A DNA stretch of 20,959 bases. Origin: Saccoglossus kowalevskii (lineage: Eukaryota; Hemichordata; Enteropneusta; Harrimaniidae). Positions 1 to 9,817 of the stretch are shown here, piece by piece (within the stretch, counting starts at the first letter, position 1; each line of letters opens with the position of its first letter). Location: the NCBI RefSeq assembly GCF_000003605.2, contig NW_003115952.1:1-20959 (forward strand), given 5' to 3'. Below the pieces are notes generated by a model. That model saw nothing but the letters and a program-made list of their open reading frames with translations. It had not been told where the DNA came from and made no database searches. Position numbers and translations under genes: made by a program.

Positions 1-29
1 CGTATTTTGATCAATTATAGAAGTCGTCC

Positions 30-196
30 TTAAAGCAGTGGAGGGTCGTCACATGCGCATGCGTGGAAATTGAGTCCCAAGCGATGATAACAACACACGC
101 TAAAACGCAAAGGCTCATGAGTAGACACTTGTTTGTAAACAATGACACGCTACGGCCATCTGACGCATGCGCAGGTGACGACTCTCCCAGTTTTAA
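30..196. mobile_element. Short nonautonomous element (MITE-like), 167 bp, TTAA-flanked
   Basis: The two ends are inverted copies of each other. The left end carries GTCGTCACATGCGCATGCGT near position 47, and the right end read on the minus strand carries GTCGTCACCTGCGCATGCGT. That is one mismatch in 20, followed by further similarity out to TTAA at 30-33 and at 193-196. The interior (about 70-155) has no coding capacity and no similarity I can see to the other elements here. The GTCGTC plus GCGCATG end signature is shared with the 285-bp family at 9390 and 19680, so it may be a distant member with an unrelated core. TTAA target duplication is typical of the piggyBac superfamily, but no transposase is present, so the superfamily is inferred. 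Confidence 0.7.
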
Positions 197-3100
197 ATCA
201 GCCAGCCTTGAAGAGATCGGTTTAATAGACAGAATTAAATTGTCACTTCTTCAGACAATAAACAACAAGTATCTCATTCTTTGTGAAGATATATATATAT
301 ATATATTTGAGGAATATAGTTGCAATATTACCTGACAACCACGCTGTAAAAAATTTTATGATATATTAGCCCAATAGGGGTGGCGAGTACACAATATATG
401 AAGAGATATACATATACTTGTAATTTAGTACAATGCAACATGCTCCGACACATTAAAGAACCCGCCTTGAAAACATGTTGGAAATGTATTAGGAAATCAA
501 CACGATACAGACATGACATATCATACATAGGACTCATATATAATCATGTTAGATAGGAATCAACCAAATATGGCTTTGTTTGTTGTCCGCCTCCACAATT
601 GATATAATAAATAAATTGTATAATGTCGTGTTTCTGATGAAAGACAACAAATTAGTATTATACAGACAGTTGTAATGATTCTTGTGGCATTCCGAGATTA
701 GTTGGAAATGTACAAATATATAGTAAATTATCGAATTATTAGTATTTTAGCATGGTATTATACGAAATGTTATTTTTCATCATTATATCAGTGACATGAA
801 TGATTTCATTGCAAACATATTGAATATATTAAACTTTCACATCAAAGTTGATTTGGTTAAGTTTTAGGTTGTGTATATTTCATCTATGAGAACTGAGACC
901 GGGTGATTGACATTTATTTTCATCGGTGTCTCTGTAAAGCAAATTCTATATCATGCTGTCTGTAAAATGATAAAAAGCAGCTGGAATCTGCACTATATTT
1001 GCACAGTTTCTATTACAAGGTACGCCACCTACCTTTATGCATAAAGAGATTGCTATAAATCGAATGTAATCTACCATGCCTCTTACTGGCATGCTGTGAT
1101 AATGGATTGAGTATTACCCCGTATCAAGAACTACCAAATAATTTACACACTCATACATCTCAAACCTTTTTTTTTATGTTTTGCTAAAGCATTTGAATAA
1201 TATTTCGCATTATTAGGTTCCATATCGTATTAGCATTGTTGCAGTTGCGTTTTCTTGCCAATCAACAATTGAAATGTTACCTAACACAATAGAGCTATGG
1301 CTTCATGTGTCGTAATTAACAATATCAACATTTTTAAACCTGTCTCAAATTGTAACGTCAATATCTTCACATGTCTTAGTTGCAGGTTTATAAATCCTGA
1401 GGTACATAACAGTTGGTTGTGTAACTGTGCCCCCCATATGACAGGTATATTTTTCATTATAATAATATCAAAGGCAATTTTAAATATTATTCTATGTCAC
1501 CTCTGCCAAGAAATACACTCTGCTGCTTGCTAAACGGCAATTATTGAGTTGGCAATCCAGAGCACAGTGACATAACCACGACACATCGCAATTTCATAAA
1601 CGTAACAGTTTGTAATTGTAATTCTGGTGGTAGTTATATAACGGATCACAGTATAGTATGACCCACGATGTATTGATGGTAGTATGACAAAAAAAAACAT
1701 CTTCTTTATAAAATATCAATGCAATTACTACATAGTAGACATACCAGTAAATTATTTGAAAGACTGATTTGTTCAATTCGTGGGTGGTATGACATAATAT
1801 ATGCATGTATTCCTGCAGTTGTATATACTGTGTGCAGTTTTTTTTTTCAATACCAAAGCCTCTAGTGTTTTGTATGTGCCTGCAGGGTACAAGAATATCT
1901 ATTGTGTAATTTTACATGTCAACAGGGTTTTATGGTTTTTCCCATGTATTACTAAAATACACTCATGTATTCTTCTGTGACTATCAGGTCACACACCCTG
2001 TCATGTTAAACCCATGTGTTCTACATGTATATTACATTTAATTTGCCGAGAGATGCTTTTGTGTAAGAATCGTGAGACGAACAGGTCAAACTACGTTTAT
2101 TGACGCCGCAAGATTATTGAATCAAGATGAGCTGATCCCAAATGCATTGCCAACAAAATGCTCTAAGTTACAACATCTGTAATAATAATATACGATACAC
2201 ATGTGATGGTTTGCTGAAGTATAATGCCTATTATCTTATCGTAGTTCAACAATTCAACAACACCCATTGATGTAAATGATTAAACGTGAACATAACCGTG
2301 CTTACCAACAACACCAATAATGGTAATGAACATCATTTAATATTCAACTACGATTTGTCTACAATGCCGTTAATAAATCTCATAGAGTTTTATAGTTTTA
2401 GTTGTGAAAGTATATATAGAAATGATCAAAAGTAACAATATGTAGGAAAAAACAATTGATGACAAAATATATAGAGAAATTAGTAATTTTTAATCATTTG
2501 CAACCAATGTTCTGTGCAGTCATAATCGATAGACTTTGTGATACATGGTTACTGCATTGAGATGTCCAGCCCGGGAAAAACATTGCGTAGATGATGGAAA
2601 TACAGACATGACTAGATACTGTGTGTTGCGTTGAGAACACAATCTCTGTTGTGATTGGACAATAACAGTTAAAAACAGTTTAACTAGGTTAACCACGTGG
2701 CTGTCAATTACATGCCGGGAAATTACGTTTGACTGGATTATATCAGCTCTCCTATCTTTCAACTCATAGAGTGTACACTTGGGTATCTTCATACTGGTGA
2801 TGATAATGATAACATCAGTGCTCAGCTAACCATGCATAGACTATATCCGATTAGATTAATTTTCAATCATTGCATGTGCACTTGAATAAGTTATATGCAC
2901 CATACAACTTATATTTCAAAACACCCGACATTAATGTATCTATCTTTCTCTTACTAATTTGACTATTGTAGTGTAGTATAGTTTTCGTTTTGTTCTAGTG
3001 GTTTGTTTTGTTAATCATGGTCAGTCGTTTGTTCTGTATTTGTAGACATTTTTCTATACGAATTTTATCTAAAGATCTACGGTTGGGTACTTTATTTCCA

Positions 3101-3284
3101 GATTCATATCGTGTCCGTGTTTCATAATTCATGTTACGATTAAACTTCAAATTTATCTTTCGCAGTATATATTCAGACTTCATAGAACATAAATGCTCGA
3201 AGCAGGGTCAAACGAGAGCAGACAGTTCATGATGGCGTCACTGAAAATTTCTAGATTGATTTGTGTTTTTCAGAAACATGTAAG
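197..3284. other. AT-rich DNA without a recognisable gene
   Basis: Reading frames here are below about 90 codons on both strands, have no recognisable domain and have the low-complexity, Ile/Tyr/Asn-rich composition expected of random AT-rich DNA. There is an AT dinucleotide run at about 289-307, a T9 tract near 1167 and a T10 tract near 1839. I see no tRNA-like fold, long inverted repeat or tandem array. Confidence 0.6.
289..307. repeat. AT dinucleotide microsatellite
   Basis: An uninterrupted alternating AT run of about 19 bases lies just downstream of the TTAA element at 30-196. A second run of similar length is at 18742-18758. Both are ordinary simple repeats. Confidence 0.85.
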
Positions 3285-3310
3285 TAAATAAATAAATAAA
3301 TAAATAAATA
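3285..3310. repeat. AAAT tetranucleotide microsatellite
   Basis: About six and a half perfect copies of AAAT run without interruption and are preceded by the related GTAAGT. It is a simple sequence repeat and a likely length-polymorphic site. Confidence 0.9.
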
Positions 3311-4329
3311 TTTTGAGACTATCAGTGTGTATACAATGACTCGTGTGTTCAGTGTTACTGTAACCTAGGCACATGTACACAGTACATGGATTACCGCTTA
3401 TCTATCTATATCAGTATTGCTTTCGGGAAAAAAAAATATCCAGTTTCCCGAATACCACATGTTGGTACAAAAATATGCGGTTACATGAAAATAAATATAT
3501 TTGTGACTGTGCCTAAATGTGTGGTATAGTATTATTCTGTATTCAACGAAAGAGATATAAGACTAATCTGGCGCCGTAATGAAAACTAGAAAATGACAAT
3601 CCCCCCAGGAATTCGAATATGAAGTTACGCTCGTTTAGCCGGAGTACTGAGTTTACTTTATGAATACACAGCGTGGGTTTCCAATTAACCTTTAATTGGA
3701 AATTACGAGCTTTAGGAGACGACTATCAGCTCCCAGGCTGAACTCAGTAACCCCCAGGGGTTCATCTTCTGTAGAGGGCACACTAAGGTCTTCAGAAATC
3801 TTTCAATTTCTTGTAATGAGAGCGACCCTAGAAAGTTCCATTATAACTATATATCATACGTCCTAAATATGGAAATAATCCCTGTTGATATGTGTGTTTC
3901 TGTCTCATAGTTTTTGTTACGTATTTTAGTTATGTAATGCCAAACCCGGTATGAGCGTACACTGTTTGAAAGTGACCATGAGGCATGTTTATAATGAGAA
4001 TAATTTTTGACATTATGGTTATTCATGTTTTTGTTATTTTGTACGTAAAATTCAAAATGGCTGGGACACAATCAGTAGACATCGTTCCAGTTAGCTTTAT
4101 AAAATGTATAGGTGAACATAATATGTTCATGGTACTTTCTTTCTATGGTAGTGATTGGTACTTTGCTTGTGAACTTGATAAAGGTCATTGGTTTTTATAC
4201 CATTCGATGTGGTTCTATCCACTTCCGCCATCGCGCCAACTTATTCCAAATACCATGATTACATGAATCAGTAGGACAGTAGTCACGGGGACAGGAGACA
4301 ATAAATCACTATTCGTGAAACAACAATAA
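3311..4329. other. Non-coding DNA with a GC-richer island and one short open frame
   Basis: Most of this stretch is AT-rich. Bases 3570-3790 are visibly richer in G and C and contain two hairpins (3678-3702 and 3749-3762), but no tandem or terminal repeat that names an element. An open frame of 69 codons starts at 4057 in a good initiation context (AAAATGG) and stops at 4266. It is aromatic-rich (Trp, Tyr, Phe) and resembles no family I know. I do not call it a gene. Confidence 0.5.
3678..3702. repeat. Perfect inverted repeat, 11-bp arms
   Basis: The arms TTTCCAATTAA and TTAATTGGAAA are exact reverse complements separated by three bases. A second short palindrome, AACCCC CA GGGGTT, lies at 3749-3762. 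They could form cruciform or hairpin structures. There is no adjacent T tract or gene that would make either a terminator. Confidence 0.8.
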
Positions 4330-4370
4330 GTCACGTGACTCTCGTTCTCAACGTGATCTCGGCGGCCATT
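4330..4370. promoter_or_regulatory. Possible regulatory cluster: GTCACGTGAC E-box and GGCGGCCAT
   Basis: GTCACGTGAC at 4330-4339 is a perfect 10-bp palindrome matching the extended CACGTG E-box class bound by bHLH-zip factors. GGCGGCCATT follows at 4361-4370 and resembles, on the minus strand, the ATGGCNGC core bound by YY1. The local sequence is richer in CpG than its surroundings. No gene is visible on either side, so promoter activity is only a guess. Both motifs are short enough to arise by chance. Confidence 0.22.
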
Positions 4371-6448
4371 TACATTGCTGTTTACAGTCAGATTACATAG
4401 CCGAGCCAATTACAACTTCTTATTTATGAATGAGACGATTAGAGCTGATATTTCAATTCACTTGAATGTAACTTTGAATTGCAGTGAGTAGTTCCATATT
4501 GTATGGATTGCACAGGTATTAAGTGTAAGTTAAATAACATAGACAATAAGAATACGCCACTGTCTGCAGCTGTGGAAATAAACACAATAAAAAATGCACT
4601 ATCAGTGCATTGGCGTGCCTTTGTAATTATACGATTGCTCATAAATGATATAGTCCAATCTTGTATTTAGACGATTATTATGTGATACTGTGTCACCATC
4701 ATACGGATATTTAGCCGAGGCGCACAGTTCGGGGATTAAACATATGGTATGCAGTTGGTGTAAACAGCTCACATCCTATTTGGATTTATTTCCTGAATAT
4801 CGTTGTCAGATGCAATTCACTAAAACTTCCTGTCCATAATACCATATATCCGTACAATAACAGTTCTACGCCATATGTATACCATATGTTATCGTTATTG
4901 TACGTACGTCAGTGTTCTTATCATCTTATCCAATATAAACCGATATATTCCCAAACCACAAACTAAGTATGTCTGTCAATTTCGCGAAAGAAAACTATTA
5001 CTTCGTTGATGAGAGTAATCCCCAAGAAACTCACATTTATTGAATGTGTGAGTTATATTATTATTATATTCTATTCAATACATGATTTATGCAGAAGAAT
5101 ATTGAACAAAAATATATATAATTGCATTCATTTATTTGAGTCTGTGGGGAAAGAACTCGTACAGTAAAATTGAGAACAAATTGAGTGAAATATCTTCTTA
5201 TATAATATCTAGTACATTGATGAAAGAGCCGCCTAGATAGGAATTTGTTTTTTATCATTAATACGGACAAAGACAGTTGTTTTGGAGGAGTTACAAATTT
5301 CCGAAATAATTCCTCACTAGTTGATTTTGATCAAACCTGGCATTGTCATAAATCGGAAGACGCCTATTTTAAATTACATTTTAACAACGTTTTCACAGGT
5401 ATTTTCAAATAATCAAAAGGCATGTATGTTTCCATAGCTGTTTTATGTTCGTGTAAAGCATTGCTAACCTCTTTCATGAATCTGACTTACACCAATCAAA
5501 ATGACGTGTAATACATTAATTTAATGGAAATATCATGCAAAACTTCGTTCAACTAACCTATCCAAATACCATGTCACGGCTTAAATTGCGGTAATAGTGT
5601 ATCAACAGCAGTACAGTATGTGTAATATTGAGAGCTGTGTTGACATATATAACGCAACTATTTCCCTGGCAGTTGAGTAATAATTTATAAAGATATGTTC
5701 TGCTTCATATAAGACACTATGTAATTGAAAGTAATCCGTGATACATGATGACATAATTTGCATGTGAGCTAGACCGTTGTTAGGCTATCCATCCCACCGT
5801 GTAACCGATGCGACTGCATGACGTCAATGCAAGGTTGCATGAGACCTTTAAATCATGGATATATCTCAGAAACTTGTAGCTCATGGCACTCAATCTCTTG
5901 TAAATCTGAGACGATGATAAAGGTGTGTTCACACTGCGCTTCATGGATTATCGGCTTTGCACGTACTAACAGACGTAATGTGGTTTAAGATTGTATTAAC
6001 ATTATGCCGAGTTTCGAACGTGCGGAAGCAATACTCTTTAATTACAACAGAAATAGCATGAAACTATATGCTCGATAGAAATAATTGACTTGATTTGCTT
6101 ATGAGGACTATCATCAGATGTGTACTCAATCAAGCCTTTTACGTCATTGTGGTATGCCGTACTGCACTTAATTACGCCGTGTTATTCTACGCCAAAGCAG
6201 TCTTAACGGCAATGCCCTATACATATCTGTTTTATCATATATTTAACAATTCCGCCTACAATATTTTCATTAGGTTTCACGCAAACCAATGCAATAAGAT
6301 GTGAACCATGCCCAACAAACTGCACCTTTGTGCATCAATTACGAAATAAATTGGGTTAGCTGTAATATATTCAGACAGAAATTTGATGATAACGCTGTAT
6401 TATTGTTCAAGACATTGTAAGTACCACTCAAAACATAACATGAAGAAT
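4371..6448. other. AT-rich DNA without a recognisable gene
   Basis: No reading frame above about 70 codons and no family match by eye. Two inverted repeats stand out: AATGCACT and AGTGCATT around a 3-base loop at 4593-4611, and a longer stem at 4851-4904. An interrupted hairpin built on AACTCAC and GTGAGTT lies near 5028-5055. No tRNA, transposon end or tandem array is seen up to the start of the 34-bp array. Confidence 0.6.
4851..4904. repeat. Stem-loop with perfect 11-bp arms
   Basis: CGTACAATAAC at 4851-4861 is the exact reverse complement of GTTATTGTACG at 4894-4904. The 32-base loop contains two CATATG palindromes separated by five bases, so a second inner stem is possible. The size is near that of a small structured RNA or miRNA-like hairpin, but the AT-rich stem is short and there is no supporting signal. 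Confidence 0.6.
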
Positions 6449-6547
6449 GTTGCGATAGCATTGGATATGCTGTTGGATGTTATATGTGATGACACTAGAT
6501 ATGCTGTTGGATGTTGTATGCGATAACACTAGATATGCTGTTGCATG

Positions 6548-6852
6548 TTGTATGTGATAACACGGGATATGCTGTTGGATGTTGTATGTTATAACACGGG
6601 ATATGCTGTTGGATATTGTATGCGATAACACTGGATATGCTGTTGGATATTGTATGTGATAACACTGGATATGCTGTTGGATATTGTATGTGATAGCACT
6701 GGATATGCTGTTGGATGTTATATGTGATAGCACTGGATATGCTGTTGGATGGTGTATACGATAACACTGGATATGCTGTTGGATGTTGTATGTGATAACA
6801 CTGGATATGCTGTTGGATATTGTATGTGATAACACTGGATATGCTGTTGGAT
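6548..6852 (+). repeat. Segmental duplication inside the 34-bp array, copy 1 of a 305-bp block
   Basis: These 305 bases are identical, by direct comparison, to 7330-7634, an offset of 782 bases or 23 units. The block carries rare variants that make the match specific: two CACGGG units, one TATGTTATAAC unit, two ATAGCA units and one GTGTATACG unit. Outside it the copies differ at once (6547 and 6853 against 7329 and 7635). This points to a block copying event within the array. Confidence 0.93.
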
Positions 6853-7329
6853 ATTGTATGTGATAACACTGGATATGCTGTTGGATATTGTATGTGATAA
6901 CACTGGATATGCTGTTGGATGTTGTATGCGATAACACTGGATATGCTGTTGGATGTTATATGTGATAGCACTGGATATGCTGTTGGATGGTGTATACGAT
7001 AACACTGGATATGCTGTTGGATGTTGTATGTGATAACACTGGATATGCTGTTGGATATTGTATGTGATAACACTGGATATGCTGTTGGATATTGTATGTG
7101 ATAACACTGGATATGCTGTTGGATGTTATATGTGATAACACTGGATATGCTGTTAGATGTTGTATGCGATAACACTGGATATGCTGTTGGATATTTTATG
7201 TGATAACACTGGATATGTTGTTGGATGTTGTGTGTAATAACATTGGATATGCAGTTGGATGTTATATGTGATAACACTGGATATGTTGTTGGATGTTGTA
7301 TGTGATAACACTGAATATGCTGTTGGATA

Positions 7330-7634
7330 TTGTATGTGATAACACGGGATATGCTGTTGGATGTTGTATGTTATAACACGGGATATGCTGTTGGATATTG
7401 TATGCGATAACACTGGATATGCTGTTGGATATTGTATGTGATAACACTGGATATGCTGTTGGATATTGTATGTGATAGCACTGGATATGCTGTTGGATGT
7501 TATATGTGATAGCACTGGATATGCTGTTGGATGGTGTATACGATAACACTGGATATGCTGTTGGATGTTGTATGTGATAACACTGGATATGCTGTTGGAT
7601 ATTGTATGTGATAACACTGGATATGCTGTTGGAT
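7330..7634 (+). repeat. Segmental duplication inside the 34-bp array, copy 2 of a 305-bp block
   Basis: This is the partner of 6548-6852 with no difference seen. The GTGTATACG marker appears at 6753 and 7535, and a third time at 6991. The last is 238 bases, or 7 units, from the first, so a shorter duplication also exists within the left part of the array. Confidence 0.93.
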
Positions 7635-7830
7635 GTTGTATGTGATAACACTGGATATGCTGTTGGATGTTGTATGTGATAACACTGGATATGCTGTTGG
7701 ATGTTGTATGCGATAACACTGGATATGCCGTTGGATGTTGTATGCGATAACACTGGATATGCTGTTGGATGTTGTGTGTAATAACATTAGATATGCAGTT
7801 GGATGTTATATGTGATAACACTGGATATGT

Positions 7831-8288
7831 TGTTGGATGTTGTATGCGATAACACTGGATATGCTGTTGGATGTTGTGTGTAATAACACTAGATATGCTG
7901 TTGGATGTTATATGCGATAACACTGGATATGCTGTTGGATGTTGTATGTGATAACACTAGATATGCTGTTGGATGTTATATGCGATAACACTGGATATGC
8001 TGTTGGATGTTGTATGTAATAACACTAGATATGCTGTTGGATGTTGTATGTGATAACACTGGATATGCTGTTGGATGTTGTATGCGATAACACTGGATAT
8101 GCTGTTGGATGTTGTGTGTAATAACACTAGATATGCTGTTGGATGTTATATGCGATAACACTGGATATGCTGTTGGATGTTGTATGTGATAACACTAGAT
8201 ATGCTGTTGGATGTTATATGCGATAACACTGGATATGCTGTTGGATGTTGTATGTAATAACACTAGATATGCTGTTGGATGTTGTATG
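7831..8288 (+). repeat. Seven-unit (238-bp) higher-order repeat in the right part of the array
   Basis: Bases 7831-8050 are identical to 8069-8288, an offset of 238 bases or seven 34-bp units. The match is marked by a GTGTGTAATAACACTAG unit followed by alternating TTATATGCG and TTGTATGTG units. The identity ends at position 8051 (T) against 8289 (C). The seven-unit offset is the same as the GTGTATACG marker spacing in the left part of the array. Confidence 0.92.
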
Positions 8289-9130
8289 CGATAACACTGG
8301 ATATGCTTTTGGATGTTGTATGCGATAACACTAGATATGCTGTTGGATGTTATATGCGATAACACTGGATATGCTGTTGGATGTTGTATGTGATAACACT
8401 GGATATGCTGTTGAATGTTGTATGCGATAACACTGGATATGCTGTTGGATGTTGTATGTGATAACACTAGATTTGCTGTTGGATGGTGTATGCGATAACA
8501 CTGGATATGCTGTTGGATGGTGTATGCGATAACACTGGATATGCTGTTGGATGTTGTATGTGATAACACTAGATATGATGTTGGATGTTGTATGCGATAA
8601 CACTAGATATGCTGTTGGATGTTGTGTGTGATAACACTAGATATGCTGTTGGATGTTGTATGTGATAACACTGGATATGCTGTTGGATGTTGTATGTGAT
8701 AACACTGGATATGCTGTTGGATGTTGTATGCGATAACACTGGATATGCTGTTGGATGTTGTATGTGATAGCACTGGATATGCTTTTGGATGTTGTATGTG
8801 ATAACACTAGATATGCTGTTGGATGTTGTATGTGATAACACTGGATATGCTATTGGATGTTGTATGCGATAACACTGGATATGCTGTTGGATGTTGTATG
8901 TGATAACACTAGATTTGCTGTTGGATGGTGTATGCGATAACACTAAATATGTTGTTGGATGTTGTATGTGATAACACTGGATATGCTGTTGGATGTTGTA
9001 TGTGATAACACTGGATATGCTGTTGGATGTTGTATGCGATAACACTAGATATGCTGTTGGATGTTGTATGTGATAACACTGGATATGCTGTTGAATGGTA
9101 TATGCGATAGCACTAGATATGCTGTTGGAT

Positions 9131-9389
9131 TATTTTGCTACTATCCGTATTTGCCAGTTTAAGAATGAGTTCGATTCCTGTACCCTGGTGTCCTCATCGA
9201 TTACGTTTACGGCTATTCATATTTGCTGTTTTATTACCGTCGCTTAAAATATATTGTCGTGTGCATTCTGTGACCGGTCGTTAATGTTTAGAAAACGTTA
9301 CTTCATGATAGTTACGCTGAATCTAACTAAGTATGTCTGGGACGAGTGTGAAGCCATACAATTTCTTAAATTGACATTCGAATTTGAAA
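9131..9389. other. Unique spacer between the minisatellite and a MITE-like element
   Basis: No repeat or gene is evident. AGTTCGATTCC near 9169 resembles a polymerase III B-box, but no A-box or cloverleaf is found upstream. An open frame starting at 9254 runs into the neighbouring element and shows no recognisable domain. Confidence 0.5.
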
Positions 9390-9674
9390 TTAAAGGGCGG
9401 TGGTCGTCGCGCTGTGCATGTGCGATATTTGTGTTGATAAAAATTGATTTTCCCCAAATCCAATGCGATTTTCTAAAGGAAATCACAAGTATGAGGTTTG
9501 TCTTAACTAACTAACTATCTACCGCCAGTGACTCCTTCGATACCTTCCGATCACCTAAAAAGTGCATTGTTAAAGCTTGGTAACGTCTCAGCTTGTACTC
9601 GATCTGCGCAACTGTCAAAGTCACCATCCTTGTTTATATGAGACCCATATATCTCGACGACTACCGCCCTTTAA
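9390..9674 (+). mobile_element. MITE-like element, 285 bp, copy A
   Basis: The element begins TTAAAGGGCGGTGGTCGTCG and ends CGACGACTACCGCCCTTTAA, so its ends are inverted copies. Read as TTAA, then AGGG to CCCT, then TTAA, it has the 4-bp target duplication expected of piggyBac-type insertion. The start AGGG is not the usual CCY of that superfamily, so the assignment is tentative. It aligns along its whole length with 19680-19970, sharing blocks such as ATTTGTGTTGATAAA, GACTCCTTCGATACCTTCC and AAAGCTTGGTAACGTC. There is no coding capacity. It starts 260 bases after the end of the 34-bp array. Confidence 0.88.
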
Positions 9675-9817
9675 TGACGAATATTAACATCCGTTCCAAA
9701 GCCAACGAACGTGTTATTACATGCCTGATGACATGCTTACTGTCTCTATTGGTTACATTAGACCACATACAACTTCAGCTTTACGCTCGGTCATTAACGT
9801 TAATTAAACTAATGAAC

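Larger units (their letters stand above)
6449..9130. repeat. 34-bp minisatellite array, about 79 units
   Basis: The unit begins GGATATGCTGTTGGAT and ends GATAACACT. The first full unit is 6463-6496 and the last recognisable unit starts at 9115, a distance of 2652 bases, exactly 78 times 34. The spacing stays in phase at every point I checked, so there is no net indel. Units differ by substitutions at a few fixed sites: GGATG or GGATA, TATGT or TATGC, ATAACA or ATAGCA, CACTG or CACTA. Edge units are the most diverged. Because 34 leaves remainder 1 when divided by 3, every minus-strand frame reads the same 34-residue repeat peptide, containing IQCYHIQHPTAYPV, and stays open for up to 260 codons. 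On the plus strand TGATAA closes all frames. I regard the open frames as a by-product. Confidence 0.97.

Noticed and set aside
6463-6496. The 34-bp unit as a recombinase site, because its length equals that of lox-type sites
   Set aside because: The unit lacks the inverted arms around a spacer that such sites require. The length match is a coincidence.
6428-9045. Overlapping minus-strand reading frames of up to 260 codons as genes for a repeat protein
   Set aside because: All are readings of the same 34-bp unit in different phases. There is no non-repetitive domain, signal peptide or flanking exon, and the frames end at random variant units.
6449-9130. CRISPR array
   Set aside because: The units follow one another directly with no unique spacers, there are no cas genes, and the setting is eukaryotic.
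9165-9200. tRNA gene or tRNA-derived SINE, from the AGTTCGATTCC B-box-like word
   Set aside because: There is no A-box at the right distance, no acceptor-stem pairing and no tail of the kind seen in SINEs.
9254-9514. 86-codon plus-strand frame
   Set aside because: Its second half lies inside the MITE-like element and the frame is not maintained in the other copy, so it is a chance frame.
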